64,000 nt of DNA from Xanthomonas prunicola (GCF_002846205.1 NZ_PHKV01000003.1:124001-188000), one strand, 5' to 3'. Positions 36,355 through 44,493 are shown, counted from the stretch's first letter. Translations and numbers: made by a program. Notes: generated from the sequence alone by a model not told the origin.

Positions 36355-38802
36355 TCACGTCGCCCCAAGCATGCGCATCAAATTCGGCACTCCCCTGCCC
36401 TGCACATAGTGATCGCGCTGCAGATCGGTGCAGGTGTCAAGCATCAGCTGCTTGACCCGGTCAGGGAAACCGATGAACTCGCGGCGCGCCGATAAAAACC
36501 CGGCCAACACGCCGGAGACATGCGGTGCGGCCATGCTGGTGCCGCTCATTTCCACCATCAAACTGGCCGGATCGTTGGGGTCGAAGTCGTAGTAGGCCGA
36601 CAGGATCTTCTCCCCTGGCGCGACCACATCCGGCTTGCTGCGACCGTCGGCGGTGGGCCCGCGCGACGAAAAATACGACACGCCATAGTTGTGCGGGCTG
36701 CTCTTGTGTACTGAGCCAACCACGATGGCGTCTTCCAGATTTCCCGGGTCGCTGATCGACAGATCCATGTTGGCTGCATACGCATCGCCATCGTTGCGCA
36801 TCAACCAGGCCAGGCCTTCGTTGCCGGCAGCGATCACCACCAGCACACCTTGCCGCCACAGCCGCCGCAATTCGTTGCACAGCGGCGTAAACCCGCAGCC
36901 GTAGCTCTCTGGATCGAAACAGCCACCCAAGCTCAGATTCACGCCATGGATGACCAGTTCTCCCGCACGTTCGTTGATTGCAGCGATCTGCTGTATTGCT
37001 TTGATCATCCACGAATCGCGGCCATTTCCAGCATCGTCGAGCACCTTGAAGCCATACAGCTGGGCGTCTGGCGCCATGCCGGCAAACTCCAGCGTGCGGC
37101 CGGACGTACCACTTGCATCGGGAATCGAAGCCCGACACTGGCCGGCAATGATTCCGGCGATATGCGTGCCGTGCCCATGCCGATCGAGCCGGGTAAACGC
37201 CGTGCCGTCGGCACGGGTCAGCCGTTTGGGCGCACCGCGCCGCGTGCAGTCCCATTGCGCCACCACGTTGTCGCGCTCGCCCTTGACGAAAAAATGCGGA
37301 TGACTGGCTGCGATGCCGGTATCCAGCACCGCCCAACCGATGTGCTGACCGCGCGCGCGATATGCAGTCCGCGCCGCATCGGCGTGCAGCACATTGCCGG
37401 ATTCATGGATCAACGCGCGTTTGCCGGCGTCTCGCCACACCCGTCGAAAGCCCAACGTGCGATAACGATCCTGCAGCGATTCGATCTCGAATCGAGTCAA
37501 CCGCGCGGACACGAAACGCTGCAGACTGTCTTCCAGTTCGATCGCCTCATCCAACGCATCGCCGCTCAGGCCGGTGGTGCGGGCAGCAGCTTCGCGTACG
37601 TGCTGCAACAGCAATGCGCGCACACCGTCGGGATCGTTGCCCAACACGCGGCGATCCAGTTCGATCAGCACGTCGTGTCGGTGCTCCGGGCCGTGCGCTT
37701 CGAGCTGCTCGCTGAGATCCTTGATCAGCACCGCATTGGACACCGGCTGATCGAAGCCCACACCCACGGCTTGGCGCACCGCAGCGCGCACCTGCGGAAT
37801 CGACAAATACCCGGAGCCGGAATGCGGGTTGTGCTGCCAGTCCGGATTCAAACGCGCAGCGGCCAAATTTTCGAAACGCCCCCTCGCGTTGGCGATATCG
37901 TCGGTAAGATCCGGATCCAGCGCGATCGGGTCGCGCGTTTCAGCCACATTGATCCAACGCTGCACACACTCGGGAAACGGCAGTTTGCGCGTACCGGTCC
38001 AGCGCTTGAACATGCTACGCACCTGCGGCAACCCGAGTGGCGAGCCCAGGGTGACGAACAGGCTGACCTCGCAGTCGGCGGCCTGTAGCTGACGCAGCAC
38101 ATCGAACGCGATCATCGAGCCCTGGCTATGCGCCACCACTACGAATGGCCCGCCCCCTGCGCGCAGCCGCTGCGCCAGGCTTTCGCGCATCAGCGCCGCA
38201 CGCTCCGGCACGAAGAACAGGTCGTGCACGTCCTGCAGCAACGCAGCGGAAATCAGCCGCAGCAGCACCCGGTTGATTGCATCGATGGCGCCCATGGCGT
38301 GCACGCTGCCGGGTGCGGACGCTCCCTCCAGTTCGTCCAGCAAGTGATGCAGATCCACACGCTCCTGTTCGCTCTGCGCCAGCGCATCTGCCAACAGGTG
38401 CAAGTCGTGTTCGCCCGGCACCAAGCCGAGCGTACTCAGGGCGCGCTGCACGCTCTGATTGAGTGCCGGCCCCACATCACGCGCATCGCAATTGCCTGGC
38501 TCGGCCACCGGGTACCGCTCGCGATTGACCCAATACGCCAGGCGCGTGCGCTCGCCCATCGGCCGCCCGAACAAGGCCTTGTCCCACTGACAGCGCAACA
38601 CCTCGGCCGGCGGCTTGTTGCCGATGCCATGGATGTAGATCACGGTACGCGCCTTGCCCTGCACGCGGCTCACCCTGGGCTCCTGCACCTCGACCTGCTG
38701 CGCGCGCCTTGCGCGCGGCCGTGCCGGTTTTTCCGTGCTTGCAGCCGCCTTGCGCGGTACTGCACGCGCAGGCGTCGAACGTGGGGGCTTGCCTGTCGCC
38801 AT
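36355..38802 (-). CDS. alpha/beta-hydrolase and subtilisin-like protease fusion
   Basis: 815 residues, two enzyme domains in one chain. Residues 1-50 are basic and low complexity, without a signal peptide. Residues 53-330 form an alpha/beta-hydrolase: oxyanion region VIYIHGIGN, nucleophile elbow VVVAHSQGSM (Ser226), TLGSPLGLP, and a candidate catalytic His in HNPHSGSGYLS. Residues 350-480 are a helical linker. Residues 485-800 are an S8 peptidase with the complete triad: Asp494 in AVLDTGIAASHPHF, His544 in RHGHGTHIAG, Ser756 in MSGTSMAAPHVSG, plus the oxyanion Asn in AAGNEG. AAGGAG lies 9 bases before the ATG at 38802. The substrates are unknown. The combination is unusual. Confidence 0.85.
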   Translation of the reverse strand: MATGKPPRSTPARAVPRKAAASTEKPARPRARRAQQVEVQEPRVSRVQGKARTVIYIHGIGNKPPAEVLRCQWDKALFGRPMGERTRLAYWVNRERYPVAEPGNCDARDVGPALNQSVQRALSTLGLVPGEHDLHLLADALAQSEQERVDLHHLLDELEGASAPGSVHAMGAIDAINRVLLRLISAALLQDVHDLFFVPERAALMRESLAQRLRAGGGPFVVVAHSQGSMIAFDVLRQLQAADCEVSLFVTLGSPLGLPQVRSMFKRWTGTRKLPFPECVQRWINVAETRDPIALDPDLTDDIANARGRFENLAAARLNPDWQHNPHSGSGYLSIPQVRAAVRQAVGVGFDQPVSNAVLIKDLSEQLEAHGPEHRHDVLIELDRRVLGNDPDGVRALLLQHVREAAARTTGLSGDALDEAIELEDSLQRFVSARLTRFEIESLQDRYRTLGFRRVWRDAGKRALIHESGNVLHADAARTAYRARGQHIGWAVLDTGIAASHPHFFVKGERDNVVAQWDCTRRGAPKRLTRADGTAFTRLDRHGHGTHIAGIIAGQCRASIPDASGTSGRTLEFAGMAPDAQLYGFKVLDDAGNGRDSWMIKAIQQIAAINERAGELVIHGVNLSLGGCFDPESYGCGFTPLCNELRRLWRQGVLVVIAAGNEGLAWLMRNDGDAYAANMDLSISDPGNLEDAIVVGSVHKSSPHNYGVSYFSSRGPTADGRSKPDVVAPGEKILSAYYDFDPNDPASLMVEMSGTSMAAPHVSGVLAGFLSARREFIGFPDRVKQLMLDTCTDLQRDHYVQGRGVPNLMRMLGAT

Positions 38803-39030
38803 CGCTTCGCTCCTTCGTTTACAGACTGTTCGGTCCGATACAGGACTGAAGCCACTGTAAGCGCTGCGCATCTCACCACTTGTGACAGGGCGCGCCGATC
38901 CCTACACTGGCGACGTCAGCGTTTTACTGCTTTCCCCGGGGGTGCACTGGTTTCGACGGGGGTCGCGAAGTCGCTTGGCGCATGCCGAGGGGGCAGCTTT
39001 CCTCGTTAATCCAGCAGCAAACTTTTAGTT

Positions 39031-39075
39031 GCCAACGATGACAACTACGGTTCGGACTTCGCTATCGCCGCTTAA
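39031..39075 (+). other. tmRNA proteolysis-tag reading frame
   Basis: Fourteen codons plus TAA encode ANDDNYGSDFAIAA; translation resumes at the GCC (Ala) codon at 39031. The hydrophobic AIAA end is the ClpXP/ClpAP degron. The tag is the one I recall for Xanthomonas, which supports the genus call. Confidence 0.93.
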
Positions 39076-39317
39076 TTGGCTTTAGTTGTAGTTCTACAGC
39101 CGCCTAAGGCGAACCCCCGAACCTACTTGTGCCCGTGCTCGTAGGTGTAGGGTCATTATCACGGAACCATCGGTAGTGGCTGCCTGTCAGCTACCGGTTA
39201 GATAAAGCAGGCTGGTTTCCAGGTGCGCTTTGCCAACCGTGCTGCCTGGGAATGAGATCTAACGGAGGGCTAAGCATGTAGTGCTGGGGATGGAGTGCTT
39301 CCGGACGGCGGTTCGAT

Positions 39318-39334
39318 TCCGCCCACCTCCACCA
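39318..39334 (+). repeat. att core, left copy (ssrA 3' end)
   Basis: TCCGCCCACCTCCACCA, the last 17 bases of ssrA. It matches the sequence at 42024-42040 at 16 of 17 positions. The left copy completes a functional tmRNA. Confidence 0.65.
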
Positions 39335-39441
39335 TCTGATCGCGGAAGAAAGCAGTAAGTGCTTGATTTCGCGAAGGTTAGGCCCGGGGTTTGATGTTCA
39401 GTTTGAGCCTGCGTTAGGGATCAAACGAGGTATCAAACCCC

Positions 39442-40250
39442 GTGCCGAAGCCGTATTTTCTGCGCCGCCCTGCTGGGCTCTATGTGCGCTTCTTCGTCCC
39501 GACCGACCTGCAAGCCCTCATTGGCTCGCGCTACCTTGTCCGTCCCGTTCGCTTGCCCCTGGATGATGCTGCCCGTCTGGCCGTGGCACGAACTGCTGTA
39601 GCACTCTCGGACGCATTCGATCGGATGCGGCGGGAGCAAGCAGCATGAAGGACGATTTGCTGAGCCAGGCTCTGGCCGCATTGCAAGGGAGCCAAGCCCG
39701 CCCCTACACCATCAAGGTCGGCGGGATGGAACTGTCTGCTGACGCAGCCGAAGATCATGCCCGGTTGCTCGAAGCGCTGAAAAATCTGCCGTTGCCCTCT
39801 TCCACCGAAGTGACGAAGAGGGCCGGGCCGTTGTTATCTGAACGCGCAGCCATCCATGTTCCTGAGATGAAACGGGTCGGTCGAAGTGCGACCAACATCT
39901 TCGACACCGAATACAGCCTGGGCTGGTTCGTTGCATTGGTTGGCGACAAGCCTGTGGAAGACTACAAAGCCGATGACGTGCGGAGCTTCCTAGAAGCCAT
40001 CGAGCAGGACCCCAGCAACGCGAGTAAAAAAGCAGAGTTTGCAGGACTGGCTCCTGCTGACATATTGGAAAAAGCCAAAAAAGGCAGTTACGCCAAGCTT
40101 TGGATGCGCACGAAGGAAAGGCATCGAGATCGTTTGGCTGCGTTTTTTAATGCGTTGGCCAGTGAAGATCTGATCAGCAAAGCACCACACAAGGCCATTA
40201 TCAATCGGTCGAAGGCAAGCACCTCCCAAGGACGCAGCGATCTGGACTAG
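39442..40250 (+). pseudogene. tyrosine recombinase (integrase) remnant, frameshifted and missing the catalytic domain
   Basis: Two overlapping frames. The first (GTG 39442 to 39648) encodes the N-terminal arm MPKPYFLRRPAGLYVRFFVP, typical of DUF6538-type integrases, ending MRREQAA. The second (39645-40250, ATGA overlap) continues with SQARPYTIKVGGMELSADAA and a SAM-like core-binding domain (SLGWFVALVGDKPVEDYKAD, DRLAAFFNALASEDLI). The two read as one protein interrupted by a single-base shift near 39645. The frame ends at 40250 before any of the catalytic Arg...His-x-x-Arg...Tyr residues, so recombinase activity is absent. Its location just after ssrA and in the same direction is that of an island integrase. 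Confidence 0.8.
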
Positions 40251-40321
40251 TCCAAATTTTACTTGGCGCCGCATCTCATTAGGTAATATTCATAGCTAAT
40301 TACGACTATTTATGCCTAATT

Positions 40322-40345
40322 TTTAGCTTGAGCAGGCATAATGGC
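40322..40345. promoter_or_regulatory. AT-rich inverted repeat upstream of the SinR-like gene
   Basis: TATGCCT (about 40311-40317) and AGGCATA (40334-40340) form a dyad with a 16-base spacer in AT-rich sequence, directly before CATAAT, which resembles a -10 box. It could be an operator/promoter of the gene at 40369. Weak evidence. Confidence 0.3.
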
Positions 40346-40368
40346 ACACCAAGCAAGAGGAGCTCTGT

Positions 40369-40647
40369 GTGCCGATATACATGGTTAGTTTCGAGTGTAA
40401 GAACAATGCCAAAGATTACACAAGCTTATTTTTCACAATTAAATCAATTGGGCACCCTTGGTCCAACCACATAGGGTCGACTTGGCTTATCGGCCATCTG
40501 GGAAACGCAAGCACCATACGCGACGTGTTAAGGCGGCACCTTGACCAGGAGGATCCCCTTCTCGTGGCTAAGATGGCAAAGAAAGACGCTGCGTGGTCCG
40601 GCTTTTCAACGATGAGTTCTGAATGGCTGTTGCGACACCTCAGCTAG
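40369..40647 (+). CDS. SinR-family small protein (Cas2-like fold)
   Basis: 92 residues. MPIYMVSFECKNNAKDYTSL, FFTIKSIGHPW, STWLIGHLGNASTIRDVLRR, HLDQEDPLLVAKM and AAWSGFSTMSSEWL match, in order, the pattern of standalone 'SinR' proteins (YMVSYDL, DSTWI, DELLVVKL, AAWxGF, WL), which are related to Cas2/VapD ferredoxin folds. This is from memory of the family. No cas genes or CRISPR repeats lie nearby. The GTG start at 40369 is fixed by AGAGGAG 6 bases upstream. It is the only intact-looking gene of a recognised family in the ssrA island; the role is unknown, possibly nucleic-acid metabolism or defence. Confidence 0.7.
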   Translation: MPIYMVSFECKNNAKDYTSLFFTIKSIGHPWSNHIGSTWLIGHLGNASTIRDVLRRHLDQEDPLLVAKMAKKDAAWSGFSTMSSEWLLRHLS

Positions 40648-40792
40648 ACGATTTTCCGCCGGCTTATGAGATCGCTGCGTTAGGCATAGGCGACAAGCGG
40701 ATATCTAGAGCCTTTGCGGCAAAGCGGCTTATCCCGCAAATCTTAAATTATATATACCCAAAATTGCATAGCACTATCAAGGAGGATCACTG

Positions 40793-41026
40793 TTGAGCAT
40801 TATGGCAACTCGGCACGTGGGCGATTACCTGCTTACAGCCCACGTCACCCCGTCTGGCGGTAATTTTCTACCCGAGCTCCTGATTTCGAGGCCCGGCGGT
40901 ATCACACTTCACCGCTACCCAGTCCCCAGTGTCGCCTTCCCGGATCGGGACGAAGCGTACGCCTACGCCAGGCACTGGATGATCACGTGCTATGTGTCGA
41001 GCACAGGCTCAATAAGCGCAGCCTAA
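40793..41026 (+). CDS. small hypothetical protein of the ssrA island
   Basis: 77 residues without a recognised domain. GGAGG at 40781-40785 lies 7 bases before a TTG at 40793, whereas the first ATG (40802) is 16 bases away, so TTG is the likelier start. The protein has alternating hydrophobic residues (VGDYLLTAHVTPSGGNFLPE), a central YPVPSVAFPDRDEAYAYARH and one Cys. Similar 'H-x-G-x-Y' hypotheticals occur on Xanthomonas islands (uncertain recollection). It ends 14 bases before the tail of the convergent integrase remnant. Function unknown. Confidence 0.55.
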   Translation: MSIMATRHVGDYLLTAHVTPSGGNFLPELLISRPGGITLHRYPVPSVAFPDRDEAYAYARHWMITCYVSSTGSISAA

Positions 41027-41039
41027 CAGCTGCTTGGCA

Positions 41040-41917
41040 TCAGTCCTGACCTTCCACACCCAGGTAGCGGCTAAATGCCTTCGTGATCCAGTTCCCCTGC
41101 CCGTTCATGGTGTCTGCTTTGGCCTGGGGAAATAATCGCTTGTGACCATTAGCCTTTCAGTCCTCCACCCAGTCCCAAAATCCTAGCGCCAACAGATCCG
41201 GATGCAGCGGCACTGTCCGCAAGCTCACTTCGGTCTTGCCCTTCTGGTGCTCACCCTCGTCCGAAATCCGGATGCATGGCATGTCGTCCTCATTGAACAC
41301 ATCGGCCACCAGCAGCTGCCCCACCTCGGAGGCGCGCGCCCCGGTGTAGAGCCCGATGAGCGCCGCCCAGCGCGCATTCGGCGGGAACCGTGAGACATTG
41401 ACCGGCGAGAAGACCGCATGAATTTGCTCACGATCAACAGCCTTAAACCCAAGCTTCCGTCGAGCCCGCCGTTCCCTTACCAATAGCTGACATGCCCCTT
41501 GGCCGGGTTATCGCCTTGAGGGTAGTGAGCGGAGACCATGGCCCAATCGAAAAATCCTCCCTTCCCGCCCATGTTGCTCTGCTTGTTCGTCAGCATTGGT
41601 GTGGACGCACCCTCCTTCCGCATCTGCTGATACCAGCGAGCTAAGTCTGACCGCGTGATGGTATGGATCTTCGTCTTCTCACCCAGGTAGTCCACCAATA
41701 CTTGGATGGCCGACTTCTTGATGACATAGCTCTTGGGCAAGGTGCGTCCCTTCAAGGTCGCCAACCATGCATGCCGCGCCTTCCCAAGCGTCATTGGCTC
41801 AAGGGTCGAGCCGAGCGTGGCGGCATACGCTGCCACTGCCGGTGGCGGCGCCGGCAGTGGGACTAGTCGTTCGCCTTCCGAGCCGAGGCCTTCGTGGAGT
41901 TGTCGAAACAGCCTCAC
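41040..41917 (-). pseudogene. second tyrosine recombinase remnant with frameshift and internal stop
   Basis: Minus-strand fragments in the order of an integrase. 41917-41477 encodes a core-binding domain (KSYVIKKSAIQVLVDYLGEK, ITRSDLARWYQQMRKEGAST). After a frameshift near 41477-41486 the next part (to 41157) starts the catalytic domain with AALIGLYTGARASEVGQLLV, where the Arg is the first catalytic residue. An in-frame TGA at 41157-41159 is followed in the same frame by KANGHKRLFPQ and NWITKAFSRYLG up to a stop at 41040. The second His/Arg and the Tyr are missing. The start side is also truncated. It is in the opposite direction to the remnant beside ssrA. Confidence 0.8.
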
Positions 41918-42023
41918 GCCTTTGGTGCTGTCGATTTGCCAACGCTTGAGGCATCAAAGCAGGCTCAGCTGGAAGACGGGAAGTGCTCTAGGGTCAATGG
42001 CTTGCGTAAGGGCGTCTTCAGGC

Positions 42024-42040
42024 TCCGCCCACCTCCGCCA
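42024..42040 (+). repeat. att core, right copy (degenerate ssrA 3' end)
   Basis: TCCGCCCACCTCCGCCA differs from the ssrA end at one position. It marks the probable far boundary of the ssrA island. The bases before it also show faint likeness to the ssrA T-arm region. Confidence 0.6.
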
Positions 42041-42065
42041 AACAACGGTCCTAAGACGACCGACT

Positions 42066-42106
42066 AAGGCCGGGAATTCTCGATGCAGAGGGTTCCCGGC
42101 CTTTTT
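42066..42106 (+). terminator. intrinsic terminator, probably the displaced ssrA terminator
   Basis: GGCCGGGAA (42068-42076) pairs with TTCCCGGCC (42093-42101) and runs into TTTTT (42102-42106). There is no plus-strand gene directly before it except the att copy 26 bases upstream. That is the distance at which the ssrA terminator would have stood before the island inserted. Confidence 0.75.
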
Positions 42107-42148
42107 CATAGGCGTTGCGAAAGACCGATGCCGGCTAAGCGCGCTGCG

Positions 42149-42313
42149 TCAGTTAGTGACGTTCACTGCGTATTCGTGTTTCGCCGCTACGGACACCGGC
42201 ACCGGCAAGGGCGTCGGCAGGGACGCATCGCCGCGGAGTTGATCGAATAATGCGAGCAACTCGCTGGCTTCGTGGTGCAGCAAGACCAGGGCGCTTTTGT
42301 TGGGCTCTTCCAT
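42149..42313 (-). CDS. small hypothetical protein (54 residues)
   Basis: ATG at 42313, stop at 42149. The protein starts MEEPNKSALVLLHHEASELL, then LALFDQLRGD, and ends in a Pro/Val-rich stretch. GGAGCACGTGC precedes the ATG (GGAG about 7 bases away). It has no known domain. It is downstream of another small minus-strand frame, and may be co-transcribed with it. No functional clue. Confidence 0.45.
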   Translation of the reverse strand: MEEPNKSALVLLHHEASELLALFDQLRGDASLPTPLPVPVSVAAKHEYAVNVTN

Positions 42314-42390
42314 GCACGTGCTCCAGAGACGCTCGACGGCGTCCTGATCACGTCACAGCAAACTGCGTGCCAGCATTCCAGACACGTTGC

Positions 42391-42639
42391 TCAAGCGTGT
42401 TCGCGCTGCTCTTGCGCTTTGGCGTGCATGGCTTCGAGTGTGACCATACCGGCAATCCGGGCGGCGGCCATGGCACTGCGGTGGTCCGGAAAGCTGGGCG
42501 AGAGCGCAGCGCCTGCCAGGTTCCCAGCTCCGCCGACGCCGATCTGTGCGATATCCCAGCCGGCAACCCAGCCTTGGGCGGATGTGTCGCCTTTGGCGGC
42601 GTAACAGGTCAGTTGGTAGTTGCCTAGAAAAATGACCAA
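42391..42639 (-). CDS. small hypothetical protein (82 residues)
   Basis: Most likely start is a TTG at 42639 with GAAGAG about 7 bases upstream; no ATG lies at the beginning. The protein reads MVIFLGNYQLTCYAAKGDTS, then GWVAGWDIAQIGVG and a C-terminal SPSFPDHRSAMAAARIAGMV followed by a helical tail. The FPDHRSAMAAARIAG stretch looks like a conserved small-protein motif and the composition is unlike an accidental frame. It is divergent from the CHASE3-GGDEF gene. Unknown function. Confidence 0.5.
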   Translation of the reverse strand: MVIFLGNYQLTCYAAKGDTSAQGWVAGWDIAQIGVGGAGNLAGAALSPSFPDHRSAMAAARIAGMVTLEAMHAKAQEQREHA

Positions 42640-42792
42640 CGGCTGCTCTTCTGAATGGGGACACACGAGGATACCGCCACGTCGCTGCGACCGGGTCAGC
42701 TGTGCCGTCTGCCAGCTGACCCGCCAAGCAGAGTGGAGCGTAGGCACGCGGCTTGCATCGACCTCAACCAGACAATCGTGCCGGGGAACGCG

Positions 42793-44493
42793 GTGGTAAA
42801 CAAACGAACGAAACGCCGCGCTGCCGGGGCGCTGCTGGTAGGCGGACTGATCTTTGTGCTGATCGGCGTGGGTGGTTATCTCACGACGCGGCAGACGCTG
42901 TCGGCCGCCAGCTGGGTGACGCATACACAGGAGGTCATTGCCAGCATCGATGAGATTCAGGCGGGCATCCTGTCGGCGGAATCGTCGGTGCGCGGCTATG
43001 TGCTGACCGACAACGAGGCCTTTTTAGGCATCTATGCCGATGCGATCGGACGCTTGCCCGAACGTATCGTGCGGCTGGATGCCTTGGTGCAGGACAACCC
43101 GGTACAGCGGCGCAATGTCGCGACACTCGGCCGGCTGGTGGATGGGCGCATTGTGCAGATCGACGATCTGTTGCACAGCTATCGCAAGCAGGGCCTGGAC
43201 GGCGCACGGACGTCGATCGCACGTGGCGTGTTCCAGACCTCTTCGTCGCTACGCCGCCAGGTTCAGACCATGACGGAGCTTGAGCGCCAGCAGTTGGTGC
43301 GGCGGAACGACGCCACCACGCGCAGTGCGCAATGGGTGCTGTGGGTGACGGTGATCGGTATTGTCAGCGGACTGCTGGTGATGCTGCTGGCCTACCGATT
43401 GCTGTCGCGCGAGCTGGAACGGCGCACGCGTGCCGAAGACGAGGCCAGCCATACCAGCGAGCGCCTGACCGAATCGTTTGCGGCACTTGAACGCACCTCT
43501 GCTGGTCTGGAGGCGCTGTCGCGGTACTCAGGGTTGCTGCAGAACTGCCGCGATGCCGAAGAAGCGCTGGAAATCACCGCACGCACGATCGCGCCGCTGA
43601 TGCCTGGCGCAGCGGGCGCGGTGTATCTGCTGCGTGCCTCGCGCGATCGCGCCGAACAAGTGGTCGCCTGGGGCACGATGGCCGACGACGCCGGTGCCAG
43701 CATCGCACCGGACAACTGCTGGGCGCTGCGTCGCGACCGCACCCATGTGGTGATGGACGCCAGCCAGGGCATGCTGTGTCAGCATGCCGGCGTCAATCTC
43801 CCGCCGCATGCGGGCACGGCCTGCATTCCGCTATCGGCGCAAGGCACGCAATTGGGAATGCTGGCGTTGCGCAGCGAAGACCCAAGCGATCTCGCATCGC
43901 TGACCGTCGCCGAGGCGGCAGCGGAGCAACTGTCGTTGGCGCTGCACAACCTGCGCTTGCGCGAAACGCTGCGCCAGCAATCGATCCGCGACCCGCTGAC
44001 AGGTCTGTACAACCGCCGCTATCTGGAAGAAGCCCTCAATCACGAACTGGCGCGCTGTACGCGTCGGGTGCTGCCGCTGTCGGTGCTGATGCTGGATGTG
44101 GATCACTTCAAGCAATTCAACGACCTGCATGGGCATAGCGGTGGCGACCGCGTGCTGGCGGCCATCGGCGAGTTGCTGCTGTCGCAAACCCGCGGTGAGG
44201 ACATCTGCTGCCGGTACGGCGGCGAAGAATTGACGATCATCCTGCCCGAGGTGGATCTGCCCACCGCCTGCATGATGGCCGAGAAACTGCGCGCCGGCAT
44301 CGAGGCCTTGCAGGTGATGGGCGATGGCGTCTCACTGCCGAAGGTCACCGCATCGTTCGGCGCGGCCAGCTTCCCCGACCACGCCGGCACCGTGGCGCAG
44401 TTGCTGCGGCGGGCGGACGAGGCGTTGTATCGCGCCAAACAGGGTGGCCGCAATCAAGTCGTGAGTGCGCACGTGCTCGCAACCGCGGCGTGA
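42793..44493 (+). CDS. membrane-anchored CHASE3-GAF diguanylate cyclase
   Basis: 566 residues from a GTG at 42793 (GGGGAA just upstream; GTG 42778 is an alternative). A membrane helix at about 10-30 (AGALLVGGLIFVLIGVGGYL) and one at about 180-205 bracket a periplasmic CHASE3-type domain (SVRGYVLTDNEAFL). A GAF-like domain occupies about 240-390. The GGDEF domain begins DPLTGLYNRRYLEEAL and has the active site RYGGEEL and an inhibitory I-site RGED five residues before it. It should make cyclic di-GMP with product inhibition. It belongs to a pair with the second GGDEF gene 0.6 kb away. Confidence 0.88.
   Translation: MVNKRTKRRAAGALLVGGLIFVLIGVGGYLTTRQTLSAASWVTHTQEVIASIDEIQAGILSAESSVRGYVLTDNEAFLGIYADAIGRLPERIVRLDALVQDNPVQRRNVATLGRLVDGRIVQIDDLLHSYRKQGLDGARTSIARGVFQTSSSLRRQVQTMTELERQQLVRRNDATTRSAQWVLWVTVIGIVSGLLVMLLAYRLLSRELERRTRAEDEASHTSERLTESFAALERTSAGLEALSRYSGLLQNCRDAEEALEITARTIAPLMPGAAGAVYLLRASRDRAEQVVAWGTMADDAGASIAPDNCWALRRDRTHVVMDASQGMLCQHAGVNLPPHAGTACIPLSAQGTQLGMLALRSEDPSDLASLTVAEAAAEQLSLALHNLRLRETLRQQSIRDPLTGLYNRRYLEEALNHELARCTRRVLPLSVLMLDVDHFKQFNDLHGHSGGDRVLAAIGELLLSQTRGEDICCRYGGEELTIILPEVDLPTACMMAEKLRAGIEALQVMGDGVSLPKVTASFGAASFPDHAGTVAQLLRRADEALYRAKQGGRNQVVSAHVLATAA

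Larger units (their letters stand above)
38938..39334 (+). ncRNA. ssrA: transfer-messenger RNA (tmRNA)
   Basis: 397 bases. The 5' end GGGGGTG (38938-38944) pairs with CACCTCC (39324-39330), closing a tRNA-like acceptor stem that ends ACCA; the 3' T-arm GGTTCGATTCC is present and the 5' part has the tmRNA hallmark CTGGTTTCGACGGGGG. The internal tag frame encodes ANDDNYGSDFAIAA. It rescues stalled ribosomes with SmpB and marks the product for proteolysis. Its 3' end has been used as an integration target; the terminator expected right after it is not there but may be at 42068-42106. Confidence 0.97.
39335..42040. mobile_element. decayed integrative element inserted in the 3' end of ssrA
   Basis: About 2.7 kb lying between the ssrA 3' end (attL side, 39318-39334) and a 16/17 copy of that end (42024-42040). 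It carries fragments of two tyrosine recombinases in opposite directions, a SinR/Cas2-like gene and an orphan gene. The stretch around 40250-40790 is clearly richer in A and T than the chromosome. The ssrA end is a classic integrase target (CP4-57, SAI-type islands). The element lacks any intact integrase, so it should be immobile on its own. The outermost part may combine pieces of more than one insertion. Confidence 0.75.

Noticed and set aside
38938-39334. tRNA gene suggested by the CCA-ending T-arm
   Set aside because: The acceptor stem closes with the tmRNA 5' end and a tag reading frame is present; it is ssrA.
40369-40647. Cas2-like protein as a sign of a CRISPR locus
   Set aside because: No cas1, effector gene or repeat-spacer array exists in the window; a standalone SinR-type protein explains it better.
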